Shown here: positions 1 to 13,300 of the stretch, one piece after another
Numbering within the stretch: the stretch's first letter is position 1
Layout of the letters: every line of letters starts with the position of its first letter
Source of the DNA: Pilaira anomala
Taxonomy: Eukaryota; Mucoromycota; Mucoromycetes; Mucorales; Mucoraceae
Reading direction: 5' to 3'
Assembly (NCBI GenBank): GCA_025716855.1
Contig: JAIXMQ010000003.1
Location: 124,001 to 188,000 of the forward strand
Length of the DNA stretch: 64,000 bases
The notes under the pieces: model-generated
What the model was told of the DNA's origin: nothing
Seen by the model: only the letters and a program-made list of their open reading frames with translations
Databases searched by the model: none
Made by a program: the position numbers and the translations under genes

Positions 1-107
1 TGGATCTACAACTTCACCATCAACAATACAAATATAAAAACAATAATAAAATAAAAAATATATTTTTTTTTTTTGGTATCTTTCTTTCTTTATATATTTG
101 TGTAGTA

Positions 108-500
108 TTATCCTAGTAAAAGTTCGTAAATAATAACAATAATATTGATAGCAATTAAAGGAACTATTTAACAAAAAAAAAAATTAGTTTTTTTTTTTCA
201 AAATATGTTTGCTGTAAAATACTTTACTTCGCATCAAGGTTCTAACTGCTGATATTAAATTAATCATTTTATATTTAATTGTTTGACCTTGTTCGTTTCC
301 AAAACCAGCTTCGGGTTGTGCTGTCCATCCAACTAAACAAAAAGAAAGCAAGTTAATTTACGTGTTCTTTTCATCATCTCTCTTTATATATATTTATAGC
401 TTTTACTTCTTGCTAAAAACCGTTCTTCACTCAAGACAGCAATGGCGTTAATAAAACAAAGCAAGACATAAAATAGTTGACCAAGTCCAAGTGCCAACAT
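108..500 (-). CDS. YOS1: Yos1 / IER3IP1 family ER-Golgi transport protein
   Basis: Small three-exon gene, complement(join(108..163, 228..332, 407..500)), 255 nt coding for 84 residues. Yos1 is an ER/Golgi membrane protein that binds Yip1/Yif1 and is needed for COPII vesicle transport. The N-terminus reads MLALGLGQLFYVLLCFINA, then AVLSEERFL, the family signature; the middle exon has INLISAVRTLMR; the last exon ends in a hydrophobic helix with YELLLG before the stop, as in yeast Yos1. The length matches the family (about 80-90). Both introns have GT donors and AG acceptors in phase 1. Its start faces the SET gene at 689, so the 188 bp between them is a shared divergent promoter containing a GA/CT run and poly(T). 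No single exon is long enough to stand out as an ORF. Confidence 0.93.
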
Positions 501-688
501 TTAAAAATATATTTATGGAAGAGAGAGAGAGAGAGAGAAAAAAAAATATAGTGCTTACACACGTTATTTTCTACAGGTGCTTTAAAACACCGGTAGGAAA
601 GCCCAGTAAAGGGATTGTATAAAGACTCCAAAAAAAAAAATTTTTTTTTCTGTTTTTTTTTTTTTTTTTCTTCAAAGAAAGTTACTTC

Positions 689-2689
689 ATGACAAGTGTT
701 GATCAGTATAACTTAACCACGGTTATCAATAAAGAAGAGTTTAAAAGCTATGTGGAGGTAAAAGAATTAGAAATAGAAGGTCGTAGTTTAGTTGCAAAAA
801 AGAAACTCTTGCCTGGAGACGTAGTCTTGGTTGAAGAACCTGTTATCAAGTATAATTTAAGACCCACTTGTAGGTCAACAAAGTCACCTTATTACTCTAC
901 AAACTTATGGAATTATCTTTTGGATACTGTACATAGTTATGAGGAACCTGTAGAAGTAGAATCGTTTGATTTTAAAAAGAAAGATAATAACGATGATGAT
1001 GATGATGATGATTCATATGACGGATATACCAGTAGTGAAGATGAAGATGAAGATCCAGCAGCAGTAGTGGATTCTGATTTTTGTCCAGGTGTACCTGCAG
1101 CTATCTTGGCTTATTTGGATATTCATCCACCTACACATATTTACTCAAAGATTAAACCACAAAAATCATTTCAATCCGATGATTTTGATTTTTTTTATTA
1201 TCCTGATGCAGACACTGAACCTCAATGGGCAGACCATAAAACATATCAGTTGATTCGTAATGTAGTCTATCAAGTTGTATCTACTCAACCTCTCTATTCA
1301 CACGTAGATGCCACTGACCTCATCAATTTCGTACTCAAGATCTATTCCAACGCTCATACTGTAGCCTTACCAAGAGCAAGAGAATTACCTACTCACTCTC
1401 ACAAAAGATTTAGAAGAGAGAAATACAAGGATAAATTCGAAGAGAATGATACTTGCTGGGGAGAAGATAAAGAAGAATTAGTGATTACACCTACCATTGC
1501 TTTATTAAGATGGGGTTCAAAAATGGCTCATTCTTGTACACCCAATTTGTTCTTACGGTTTGAACCTGCTCGTAATGCAATGGTCTTTACCGTCATTCGT
1601 CCTTTAGAGGTAGGAGAGGTCTTGTCGTTTTCTTATTTACCTGAAGATGATTTATCGGTGGGTGGATTGATTTGTGGAACTACAATGGATCGTCGAGCAA
1701 AACTTGAAAAGTTCAAGTTCTTCACCTGTAGTTGTGAGAGCTGTGTGGATTGGGATTGGTCGCGTGGAGTACACTGTAATAAATGTCATCAAGATCTTAA
1801 TTACAATAAACCAACACTCGATATCTGGAAATGTTTTAATTGTGGAAATATGAACGAACCTACATTTATTGGTGATAGAGAAAATAGTGTAAGCCGTGTT
1901 CTGATGGGATTTGCTACTCGTATCTATAATAATCGTATTGATCAAAATATCCTGGGCATGTTGGAACCTTACCTGTTTGATTTATTAAATCCTGCAGACA
2001 AGGAACAAGTTGCAGTTCCAAAGAATCATTGGACTTATAGTATTGTACATTCTCTTTTAGCTACTTATCATTTACTCTTGTTCCCCAAGGCGTTTGGTAA
2101 AGGATTAGCATCACGTTTAGAGTTGTTTGAAAAGGGTTTACAGGAAGCTTTGACCTATATTCATTTCTTTCATGATACGATTGTTGCTCATCGTAATTCA
2201 GAGTCGAAATCGCATGGAAATCCAATGGCTGCTTTCTTCGCGGGTTGGCGTATCTTGCATATCGTGATTGATTTGGTCATGGATACTACAGAAAATAAGT
2301 ATGCAAATGTTACTTATGAAGCCTCGGATTCTGAACCTGATTTAAGTTCGGATTCTGATTCGGATGATTCAGATAATGAGTCAGAAAAGGAGGAAGAAGA
2401 AACAGTGTATGTTACAGAAGAAATTAATGGAGAAGAAGAAGTGTATGTTACAGAAGAAATATATGCAGAAGAAGAAGAAGAAGTAGAAGAACACAAGGAA
2501 CCTGTGTTGGTTGCTTTACCTGAAAAATGGGTTGCACCCGTTACAGAGATCTCGGATATTGTTAGCAAGGAATGGATTCCATTAGTTAAACAAGTCTTTA
2601 GAAATCATCAATCACCTGTTGTTGAAGATATGATTCAACAAATTCAAGAATTTGCTGAACGAGTAGAAAAGACTTCCAAACTTATTTAG
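689..2689 (+). CDS. SET-domain protein, SMYD/Set5-like lysine methyltransferase
   Basis: Intronless 666-residue ORF. SET proteins of the SMYD/Set5 group methylate lysines on histones or other proteins using S-adenosylmethionine. An N-terminal SET segment (about residues 20-55, with LPGDVVLVEEPV) is separated from the catalytic core by a long acidic insert (about 95-125, D/E runs). The core has MAHSCTPNL, a variant of the NHSCxPN motif, at about residue 278, then VGEVLSFSYL with the catalytic Tyr. A cysteine-rich post-SET region follows (TCSCESC, then CNKC and CFNCG, about 347-395), likely zinc-binding. The C-terminal region is helical with a very acidic stretch (about 545-605). No MYND finger is seen, so it is closer to Set5-like proteins than to true SMYDs. 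The start is the first ATG after a poly(T) tract. Substrate unknown. Confidence 0.85.
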   Translation: MTSVDQYNLTTVINKEEFKSYVEVKELEIEGRSLVAKKKLLPGDVVLVEEPVIKYNLRPTCRSTKSPYYSTNLWNYLLDTVHSYEEPVEVESFDFKKKDNNDDDDDDDSYDGYTSSEDEDEDPAAVVDSDFCPGVPAAILAYLDIHPPTHIYSKIKPQKSFQSDDFDFFYYPDADTEPQWADHKTYQLIRNVVYQVVSTQPLYSHVDATDLINFVLKIYSNAHTVALPRARELPTHSHKRFRREKYKDKFEENDTCWGEDKEELVITPTIALLRWGSKMAHSCTPNLFLRFEPARNAMVFTVIRPLEVGEVLSFSYLPEDDLSVGGLICGTTMDRRAKLEKFKFFTCSCESCVDWDWSRGVHCNKCHQDLNYNKPTLDIWKCFNCGNMNEPTFIGDRENSVSRVLMGFATRIYNNRIDQNILGMLEPYLFDLLNPADKEQVAVPKNHWTYSIVHSLLATYHLLLFPKAFGKGLASRLELFEKGLQEALTYIHFFHDTIVAHRNSESKSHGNPMAAFFAGWRILHIVIDLVMDTTENKYANVTYEASDSEPDLSSDSDSDDSDNESEKEEEETVYVTEEINGEEEVYVTEEIYAEEEEEVEEHKEPVLVALPEKWVAPVTEISDIVSKEWIPLVKQVFRNHQSPVVEDMIQQIQEFAERVEKTSKLI

Positions 2690-2744
2690 ACTATTTACTA
2701 TTATTTACATTACATGATTATAATTAAAAAAAAAAAAATATATA

Positions 2745-3909
2745 TTATTTATTTAAAAAATCAAGCGGTTCTAACGCACATTTACATCCACAACCCGTCA
2801 TACAATACACTTGTTGATTTGTAACAAACCAATCTTCTATATGATTACTATGTCCACCATGTCCACAATGTATACAAAAGTTAACCAAACCTTTGACCAA
2901 GATATGACAAAAGCAACAACGAATCAATTTTCGAACTTTACGACAAGAGATACAATATTTGTCGTTGGTAGATAATTCAGTACCACATGCATAACAAGAG
3001 ACTTGAATATGGGTTGAAGTCACTTGCTTATCAACAGGGAAAGGTTGATGGTTCAAGAACCTTAAAACTTCTGCACGTTGATCCAATAAATTCCATCGAT
3101 ACAGCATATCAGCGTACCCTAACCTCAATGCATCACGTTGTGCCATACCTTTTGTATCCATCAATGGAATATGGTTATATTGAAAGAACCTTTCACTATC
3201 GAAATGTTCTAAATTCGTAAATTCAATTTTCAACTCGGTTGCGCCCAAAACTACCTTTCCTTCCTTATTGAAAAGTGGTGTCGTAGGTGTTGCAATCACG
3301 GGAGAAGGAGAATAAGAAGAATGAGAACCTAAGCTACCTACTTGGTTTCGAACGCCAGGAGCTGTATTGCTTGGGATCTTGAGCTTAGGATGGGATCGGG
3401 TCCAGGATCGATTTAGACGTGAGTTACGTTTGATGTTTGGTGATTGAATCTCGTTGGGTGTATCTGTTAACCTGTCAGTTGGAGAAAGTCGTTTATCGGT
3501 TTCCCAAAGGTAGGAAAGCATGTTGCTAGTCTTTGTGCCATAGGATGCACTGATAGGTGCAACAGAGACGCGCTCAGTATGCTCTGCTATACTAGGTCCA
3601 GTATTGGCTCGTAAAGTAGGTTGACTTGGGTTACGATGAGTCTTTAAGGAGAAATAATCTAATTCAATTCCTTCAGGAGTTTTATCTGCTGGAATAGGCT
3701 AAAAAGAAAAATGTCATTAGGTATTTGAACAGTTATGATATACTCCTGTAAAAAAAAAAAACTTACTTTTTGTCCAAATAGAGCTGAAGGTACTCTATTC
3801 GGTCTTACTTGAAATGTACAAGATAACATTGCTGCAGTTTGTATATCTCCTGTACTAATAAAATGATTTAATCTGGTATGAATCGTTAGTAAAAAAAAAA
3901 TGATTTATG

Positions 3910-3972
<63 letters not shown>

Positions 3973-6511
3973 CTTACAAATCAGCGACTAGTTTCTGACC
4001 TAATGGATGCATGCCCCATTTGACACGATGCAAAGGTTTAGTGATAAAATTGGGATCTGCTTGAGTATCCTTCATCTCAGGTAGATTACGTTGATAGAGT
4101 AAACTCTTGACTTCAGCTAATTGTTGTTCACGTTGATAAGATTCTTCTGTCATCCTTTTAGACTCAAAGGGTTCAACCAAGACTTGATGACCGTCCGTCA
4201 CTAAGCGATCTGGTTCAGGTATTTCAGGAGGAACACAACCTCGAAGGATTTCAACAGCTAGATACCATATTTTATATAAATCAAGTCGACCATGTTTACG
4301 ACATACTTTTGCATTATGAATACAAGATGCTACTGGATCTTTAGAAGAAAGCCTATCAAAAAAAAAAAAAAATAAGTTTGACATTTTTTTCTTCTTTTTT
4401 AAAATTAGATTTAATTTTACATGTATTCTTTAGCAAGCCATGGGCTGTATGGCATTTTATCGGAGAAGTCTGCAATAATAACATTATGTGTGATACGATC
4501 TGTTTTTGCACCATGGTATAATAAATTGTCTCCGTTTCCCATTGCACCATTCATAGCAATATTCTATTCAAATAAAAGAATTAATTTAGTGTATTAACAT
4601 ATCTATTAAAAATAAAAGCTTACATCGGTCTTGTAATAAATGGCACCCATACCACCTGCATTATTCAAATCATCATCAATATCATCTTGTTCATCATCAT
4701 AAGTATATTCACCAAATGCGCCACCTGTTCCACCTACAAGTACAGTAGCATTTTTACCTTGTCTTGACATAGCAGCAATTTCTTTGTACTCTTCAAACTG
4801 TTCATAGGTCTTTGGATGTCGATAAAACTCGCTCTCAGTACTGTTCTCAAAGTACTCTCCATTACTTCGGTCACTTCGTGCAGAAGGCACGCGTTTTTCT
4901 ACAGATTTGACATTAGACCTATTTGTATCTCTGACACGTAAAGTAGAGAAGAAACAGACTAATTGACCACTACCAGAAAAGACACCACCACATAAGCGAG
5001 GAAAGGGTACTTTTTCATCTGTACTCTGCTTTGTAGACATGTCCACCATAATTCCACGTTCACTCGTCATACTCTCACGTTTACCAAACCTATATCCATC
5101 ACCCATTGTACCCCAGCCTCTACCCAACTCATCATCGGAATCACCAGGATCAACAGCCGTAGCGCCTTTCCAATGGCCTGGAGAGCCTGTAGCTGGGGCG
5201 CTCGGACCATAAGGTTGATTCATGACACCAGTAGAAGAATCCACAGAAGAATTTTGGTTTTCTAGACCATATTCTGATTCATCCTGCATATTTTCACCAA
5301 GTAAATACCGAATGCAAGGTTCTAGACACCATTTCTTTTGAGAGGTATAAGCGGAAGCAAGTGCATTCAAGTCTTGCGTCATATGTGCACGATAGTAAAT
5401 GGAAATCATACTGTTTTTTTGGATGTCAAATTCAGGCGGACTATGATCTGGGTATTGTGGACTGAACCGGATAGTGATACGTAATAAGGCGTCACCTGTA
5501 TCGGACCATGGGCCATGTAATGAAATTGTACAAGTACGTGAAGCAGCATTTATCTTTTCTGTCTTGACACCAACAGCCAAATACTTGTTCAAGACGGTCG
5601 TCATTTCCTCTGCTACAGATTGATATGAGTTCTCGGCCGTAGAGGCATCACCACGACGCATCTCACCACCTGCCGGACCGACCGTTTTGACATTTTGCAT
5701 CCATAGTAACGGGTTAATTGCAGAGTATTTCTGTTCTCGATAGGCGTTTGTTTGTTCATAACCTGTGGTTGTGTTTGTTAATAAGTTGGATCGGTATGGA
5801 GTCATACTGGTGGTGTGGGTGTTACTGGTAGGCGTGAGACGTACAGGGGCAGTAGTGGAGGAAAACGAAGATCGTACGTCTAGTACTGGCTTCTCAATTG
5901 GCTCTTGTTGGAAAGAATGTGGAGTGAATGTGGTTAATGCAGGAGCAGATAATTTGGTCTTGGTTTGACTGGGCTCGTGTCCTACGGATCGCATAATGTC
6001 TTCAGAGACAGGCCAGAGTCGAAGGTTTTGGTCCTTGGACCAGGTGACGAGTTGGAATTCTCGGTCATCACCATCTTCTCCGTTCGCATTTCCTTTCCAT
6101 CGCCAGACAAATTCTTTTACAGTATCCTGGTGTCCGTCAAAGGCATGTACAGGTGTTTCGGGGCAGGATCGGTTATAGAGTGTGAGTTTGGAGTCTGTAC
6201 GTTGCGGCATGATCAAGACACCGTTACCAAAGGGCGTGTTTCTTGCTCTCCAAATTGGTGTGTCTGTTACAATTACTTCTTCCTCTTCTTCTGGCGTATG
6301 AATGTTCCAAAACTATGTGACAAAAAAAAAATGAGCATATTTTCAAAATCTAGAACCTTTTTTTTTTTTTTTTGTTTACTTTGACTAGTTTATCCAAACT
6401 ACATGTTACAATATCATGATCGTTTTGTCGACTCCAATCAATGCCATAAATCTTTTTGGAATGCGCGGTAATACTTGTTACAGGAACAGCGCCTTTCTAT
6501 AGAAAGGAATG

Positions 6512-6551
<40 letters not shown>

Positions 6552-7562
6552 GTTGAATGTGTGTGTGTAATTATGCACCTACTCTTAAATCCCAGATTTT
6601 GACATCTTTATCATGCGCTGAAGCAATTAAATATTCACTCTTTCTGTTAAATTTAACTTGAGTTGCAGCGGCTAATCAAAAAATAAAAAATGAGTTTGAT
6701 AACCTAACAAGCCTTTTGCTTTACACTACCATTCCAAGGTGTAAAAGAACAACTTGATCTCATCTTTCTATCATCATCTTGATCCTTTGATCCTGAATTT
6801 GGTTCTCTTAAATCCCATAAATGAACATAAGTATCTACAGAACAAGTAGCCAAGATATCAGGTTGATGTGGAGACCAATTAATATCAGAAATAGCTCTTG
6901 CATGTGCATGAAAGACATGTTCAATAGCTCTTGAACCGGAATAATTTAAATTCCACACGAGTAATTTTTGGTTTGACTAAATAAAGGATTTAAATAAATC
7001 TTTTTCTTTTTTTTTTGCAGGAATTTTTTTTTTTTTTTTTTCGTCTATTAACTTTACAGTGGAAGCAACCCAGGATTCTCGAGCGATATGTGGACTCCAT
7101 TGTACGTCAGCTACTTCCCATTTTGACATGTGAGGTAAAATACGTGGAATTAACCAAGGATCTTCTAAATCAATAACTACTAAACCCTGTCGTCTAATAA
7201 TAAATAAATGAGTTTGTTTTTTTTTATTACTATTCGTTGCTTCTTTCCTGTTTTATATTTTACCCTGCTAATACGACGTCTCTACAAGCAGGACTAATAC
7301 TCATAGAGCCTACAGAATGATGAAATTTTATTTCTAGTGCACGATAGAAAGTATCTTCTTGTGGAGCGTCATCTTTTTTCAATCGAGATAATTGACGTTC
7401 TGCTAAAGTCATTGAAATTGATTTGTTGACTTGAGTCATTTGTGAATTGCGTTTATGTTGGTTAAGGGTATCGTTCGTTTGTAATAAATTCGAATCTGAT
7501 TTTCGTCGTTTAATTTCAGATTTGGAAGAGAACTCTGTTATGTTGCTTGTTGCTTCAGACAT
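2745..7562 (-). CDS. WDR59: WDR59 / Sea3 (Mtc5) subunit of the SEA-GATOR2 complex
   Basis: Ten exons: complement(join(2745..3698, 3767..3872, 3978..4352, 4421..4563, 4624..6312, 6380..6496, 6583..6671, 6730..6976, 7058..7193, 7264..7562)), 4155 nt, closing in frame at 1384 residues. WDR59/Sea3 is part of GATOR2 (SEACAT) on the vacuole/lysosome, which relays amino-acid status to TORC1. N-terminal WD40 repeats are spread over the 5' exons (VHLWDL, VKIWDL, VTCSLDKLVKFWN, LRLWPV). An RWD-like domain lies in the large exon (HGPWSDTGDALLRITIRFSP). A helical region includes STGDIQTAAMLSC. The C-terminal zinc module has CYACGTE, CISCRK, CCFC, CIHCGHGGH and ends CGCKCA. It is longer than human WDR59 (about 970) because of low-complexity inserts. 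Intron 8 contains a 54-nt poly(A) run. Confidence 0.93.
3917..3970. repeat. poly(A) run of 54 nt inside a WDR59 intron
   Basis: Uninterrupted A run in the intron between the exons ending at 3978 and starting at 3872. It is among the longest of dozens of homopolymer tracts in the window and its length is likely unstable or imprecisely sequenced. Confidence 0.9.
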
Positions 7563-8605
7563 AGAAGAGTATATGAAGTAAAGTTCAAAAATATGTTTGG
7601 TGCGTCTCAAAGGAACATGAAAATTTGTTTTATTTAAGAGTCCCTGTGTAAAGTCACATTTTACTTTTCGCCAAAATGTAACATTACGTCGAGAGTATAA
7701 TTATCTCTCTTTTGTTTCTTGAAATACTTTAAGCGATATAGTATGATCATATTGTTTACAAAGAGGGTGTGCGTGTGCTTGACAAGTTTAAAAGTAAATC
7801 GATGTGTAAATTTAAATCACTTTTCGTTATTCAGCAAAGTACATTTATTTTCGTCATAACAGCCTTGCATTATTTGAATAAAAAATTGAAAAATGAATAG
7901 CGGGTGTTATTGTTTAATTGGTTTTTATAGTACGTTCTTATGAGGCAAAGATACTCTTGACAATTGTAGTCTTGGTATATATCTTGAGAAAGCATGTTGT
8001 AAGGATTCAATTATTTTCGGTCCAATATCATCCATATTGGATTTATTTTCTCCATCTGGTGAATTATAAGCCTTGCGTTTTATACAATATTTTATCAACT
8101 TTTAAGCATCATGAAAGCGTAATCAAACATTAAATATATCGTACCAGTGACCATATATGGTACTGTCTCTCTCTTTGGTTGGTATCTTAATTTGGTATTG
8201 AATAAATACAAACAAAAGTTGGTTTTAAACATATCTGTCATCAGACCTTTAATGCATGAGGACGCAATATAGCTATATATTTTATGTCCATATGTAATTA
8301 TCCTAGTCTTAAAAGAAGCTATTAGCATTAAAGAATATTGTCATCGTTCTCGCTAAGAGGAAAAAGAGGCGATAAACATGACATTCCTGCTAGGTATTTG
8401 TTACGCTTTAAAAAATAGAAACCCAGGATACCATCTTTATCCATGGTATCATTCAAATGGAAACGGTATCCTGTGATACTGACACCTTTAAAATAAGTGA
8501 CTGTTTGAAGGAGCTGTCGCGTTTAATTGAACCGCGTTTTAAGAATCACCATATTTTTTTTCCCTTTTTACCTCTTTTTTTTTTCTTTGTTTGTGAAACT
8601 ATAAT
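7563..8605. other. Divergent intergenic region between WDR59 and RAD52
   Basis: About 1 kb with no supported gene; only short, compositionally poor ORFs. It must hold both promoters. Around 8428-8480 GGATACC/GGTATC words recur in both orientations (an imperfect inverted repeat about 130-180 bp upstream of the RAD52 start), a possible regulatory site, unproven. A T-rich tract directly precedes the RAD52 ATG. Confidence 0.6.
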
Positions 8606-10060
8606 ATGGAGAAGAGACAACAGTTTACAGAAGAAGAATGGCTTAGAGTGTCAAACGATTTACAAAAACAACTCGGACCTGAATATTTAGCACAAAGACC
8701 AGGACCGTCTGGAAGACCTTTGACTTATATTGAAGGAAAGACGGCTATTAATATTGCTAACGACATATTCGGATTTAATGGGTGGAGTACAGATATTAAA
8801 GACACTACAATTGATTTTGTAAGTCTGCAAAGGACTATAGTGTATAGTGTTATTCATAGAAGCTTCATGTAGGTTGATGTCAGTGAAGATCAAAAGTACA
8901 GTGTTGGAGTTTCTGTAACTGTTCGAATTACTTTAAAAGATGGCAGTTACCATGAGGTAAAAAAAAAAAAAAGGAAATTTTTTTATTGCAAGTAGCGCAC
9001 TGACAACTTAATGTAGGATATGGGATATGGCTCGGATCAAAATTCAAAACATAAAGGAGCAGCATTTGAGAAAGCAAGAAAACAAGCAGTAACAGATGCA
9101 ACAAAACGTACATTAAGATACTTTGGAAATGCATTAGGTAACTGCTTATATGACAACCCTTACCTCAGTGGTATTGGTCATATGGCAAAGCCAACGGTAA
9201 AATAAAAATAAAATGAAAATAAAAAATAAAAGGAAAAAGAAGGAAAGAAAGCTTATTTATGTTGTTTAGATCAAATTTACTGCGAAAAACCTTTACCGCC
9301 ATTCCCAATTCGAAAGTAAGCAAACATCGCCGCCCCAAATATCTAAAGCAAAAAAAGCAACAGAACAAAAGATAACGACGACAACTCCAGTAACAACAAC
9401 AGTCCAGCCAAAAATTGTTGTGAAACCAGAGAACGTATCAAAAGCGGTAATTACACCTAAAGTGGAAGCGAAATCGGATTCGGTTAGTCCTATAAGCGAT
9501 CATTACCAGAGTCCAGCGTTGTTACAACCGATCGTACCGGAAGATAGTTTTACATATGGTGAGTTATTTTTTTTTTTTTTTACTAAAGTAAAAAGAAGCA
9601 AACATAACCTTTCGACAACCTTTTTCTAACATTAGAAGGAGATGATGAGTTTTTGGTTCAAGTTCTAGCAGCAGATGATGATGAATTTACAATCGAGAAC
9701 GATGAGTTCAAGTAAGGAAAATAGATATGCATTTAGTCATAAATAATATATAAAACTAAATTATATATTATTTTTAGCGACGAAATGTTGGCAGGGATCC
9801 TCACACCTCCACCTAATATGTCAGGTAAGCGGTGACACGGATACGGGGAAAAGAGGATATTATTTCCTGTATTGAATCTTTTTTTTTTTTTTTTTTGTAG
9901 CACCCGGGTCACAAGCTAACAGTTACAGGTAATAAAAAAAAAAGATAGATCTGATAAAAAAAAAGAAATCGACTCTAATATTAGTTAATTTAGAGAAGCG
10001 ACTTTATCAGATCTTGAAGAAGGTCATGTTAATAAGAAGCCTTGTAACCAACATATTTAA
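8606..10060 (+). CDS. RAD52: Rad52 homologous-recombination mediator
   Basis: Eight exons: join(8606..8818, 8873..8956, 9017..9196, 9270..9558, 9636..9711, 9778..9824, 9901..9928, 9994..10060), 984 nt, 327 residues. Rad52 anneals single strands and loads Rad51 on RPA-coated DNA in the nucleus. The first four exons encode the conserved annealing domain: RPGPSGRPLTYIEG, FGFNGWST, VRITLKDGSYHED, MGYGSDQNSKHKGAAFEKA, AVTDATKRTLRYFGNALGN. The rest is a low-complexity tail rich in Thr, Pro and Val with acidic patches that may hold RPA/Rad51 contacts, though no clear motif is seen. The protein is shorter than yeast Rad52 (471). Small exons at the 3' end (76, 47 and 28 nt) were placed by GT/AG and frame and are less certain than the 5' half. 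Divergent from WDR59. Confidence 0.94.
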
Positions 10061-10330
10061 ATCTTCTTCTCTAATTTATATCCTAACGTAAAGATGCAAA
10101 GGTGTTACCTGGGTTAACAACAATAACGCAAAGGAGAGAGAAAAACTATGGGTATAAATAAAAAAGAAGGAGTAATTATAAAACAGCGGAGTTCTACTCC
10201 TTTACCAAAAAAAAAAAAGTTACTTCGGCCCCCGTAAATAAATTACAATCTCTGTTATCTCTTTTTGTTCTCTTTCTCTCTCTCTTCTTTTTTTTTTACT
10301 TTCTCTTTTCTTTGAAATAGTGTTGAGACA

Positions 10331-13300
10331 ATGAGTCATAACCTAAAGACAACTCGGTTACCTGTCCAAGGTATGACCTGTCACTCCTGTGTACGAGCCA
10401 TAACAAACGCTCTCTCTCTTCTTCCAGGTGTAGAAACCGTTTCAGTGGACCTAGAAAAATCATGTGCTACTGTATCATACGATTCACTCTTACTAGATTA
10501 TAACGACTTGAAGAACAATATTGAAGATTGTGGATTCGATGTAAATTTAACAACAGTGACTTTACCAGTATTAGGTATGACATGTCAATCTTGTGTGAAA
10601 GCTATTCAAAATGCTTTATCAGATCAATTGGGTATTATATCATCGTTTGTAAGTCTCGAAAACGAAGAGTGCACGGTGGTGTTTGATTCGTATGTGACAA
10701 GTACAGCTGATATTACGGAATTAATTGAAGATTGTGGGTTTGATGTATTGATGGTTCATGATAAATTAAACAGTAATAGCAGTAACAGCAGCGGCAGTAG
10801 TAGTAGTAGTATTCATCAGGCTTTAAAGATAGAAGAAGAATATATTGATCAGGGGAACGAGACAATTCAATTGGAAATTCGTGGTATGACTTGTGCGTCT
10901 TGTGTGACAAGTATCGAAAAGGCACTTAAATCGCATCAAGGTATCTCGTATGTTAGTGTAGCTTTATTAGCAGAAAGAGCTACAGTGACGTTTGATCCAT
11001 TGGATATTCAGCCAAATACTATTCGAAAGATTATTTGCGATGCGGGATTTGAAGCCAAGGTAATTGAGAGAAAAGGAAACGATGTTTTACAGCTACAAAT
11101 ATATGGCATGACCTGCGCAAGTTGTGTTACAAGTATCGAGAGAGGATTAAGTAACTTACTTGGTGTTCTTAACGTTTCAGTCAACCTGATGACAGAAAAA
11201 GCACAAGTAAAATTTGATTGTGAAGAGACAAGTCCTCGTAAGATTGTGGAAGCTATTGAAGACTTGGGATTCAACGCTATGATGGCAGATACAACAAGAG
11301 ATGCACAGTTAGATAGTTTAGCTAAAGTACGTGAAATTAAGGAATGGCAATCAGCATTTATCGAGTGCTTATTCTTTGCAGTTCCAGTATTTTTTATTGC
11401 GATGGTATTCCCGATGTTTCCATGGTTTAAAATAGTGATGGAAATTCCAATCTTTTTACCAGGACTTTATTTATTGGAAATCGCTCAACTCTTGTTAACT
11501 TTACCCGTTCAATTCGGTGTAGGAAAAAGATTTTTAAAATCTGCTATGGTATCTGTGTTACATGGTACACCTACCATGGACGTCTTGGTTTCAATCTCGA
11601 CTTTGGCGGCATTTGGTTTCTCGATCTTCTCTATGCTGCATGGGGTGGTCAAACAAGTCAAAACTCCTCCAACTGTCTTTTTTGATACTTCTACCATGTT
11701 GATCACATTTATTGTGTTGGGTCGGTTATTAGAAAATAAGGCAAAAGGTAAATCTTCATCAGCATTGTCTAAACTCATGTCCTTGACTCCATCTACTGCT
11801 TTAATGGTGACTGTGGATGATTTAAACGTGGTACTCTCCGAACGCAAGATTCCTTCTGAATTAATTGCAGAAGGAGATTTAATCAAGTTATTACCGGGCG
11901 ATAAAGTACCTGCAGATGGTGTTGTATTCCATGGTTCAACAACTGTGGATGAAAGTATGGTAACCGGTGAAGTAGATGCTGTCAATAAACAACTGGGTGA
12001 TACTGTAATTGGTGGTACAGTTAATGGATTAGGTACTTTTATTATGAAAGCTACTCGCGTTGGTTCCGATACTGCACTCAGTCAAATTGTTAAATTGGTA
12101 GAAGATGCTCAAGTAAGTAAAGCACCTATTCAAGGATTTGCAGATCATGTTGCAGGATATTTTGTACCTACCGTCATTTTTTTGGGCTTGGCTACTTTGG
12201 TTACTTGGATTTTGATTATTAAGTCTGTTGGTGTTGAAGGATTGCCTTCCATGTTGCAAAAGGAAATCGCAAGTGCTGGTGACGATGGTTGGTTATTTGT
12301 TTGCTTAAAGCTTTGTATCAGTGTAATTATTGTTGCATGTCCTTGTTCTCTTGGTTTAGCTACACCTACTGCTGTTATGGTTGGTACAGGTGTTGGAGCA
12401 GAGAACGGTGTCTTGTTTAAAGGTGGTGCTGTATTAGAAAATGGACAAGCAGTAAATAAGGTCGTGTTTGATAAAACGGGTACACTTACATGTGGTAAAT
12501 TGGAATTAGTGGAATCAAAGGCTTGGACTGGTGATGAACAACAAAAGTTACAAATGTTAATACTTGCTGCTATCGCAGAATCATATAGTGAACACTTATT
12601 AGGTCGTGCAGTGGTTGCAGCTGCTAAATCACTTACTGGACTTAAATTACTTGATGGTTTAGCTACAGTTGAAAACTTTCAAAGTGTTACTGGGTCTGGT
12701 ATCTCCTGTGATGTTGTATTCAGGACTGAATTATCAAAAGATGTTGTGGGTCTGCGAGAAACTTTAAAGCCTTTGGTGAATACTTCACATACGGTCATGG
12801 TGGGTAATAAGAAATGGTTAGAAGATCATCATGGTATTGCACTTTCGGATAGTCAAGAAGAAATGTACCGTGTACAAGGTAGCTTAGGTCGTACTTGTGT
12901 CTTGGTGGGTGTCAACGGTGTTGCTGCTGGTTATATTTCTTTATCTGACGTAGTAAAGCCTGAGGCTAAGCGAGTAATTGCTACTTTACAGTCAATGGGA
13001 ATTCAAACAGCTATGGTAACAGGTGATAATGAACTCACTGCAAGATGTATTGCAGATCAATTGGGTATTACTGAAGTACATGCAGGTGTTTCTCCAAATG
13101 GTAAAACACAAATTATTAAAAAAATGCAAGAAAAGACGTTTGTCAAGAAACATGTACCTTGGTGGTCAAAGCATCGTGTTCAAAGCAACCACTATTTACC
13201 TTTACAGAGCAATAACACAAAGACTGGCACCAAGACGGTTGTAGCAATGGTCGGTGATGGTATCAATGATTCTCCTGCTTTGGTTGCTGCTGATTTAGGT

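Noticed and set aside
2314..2568. Minus-strand 84-codon ORF rich in Ser inside the SET gene
   Set aside because: It is the antisense shadow of the acidic Asp/Glu repeat coding for the SET protein tail.
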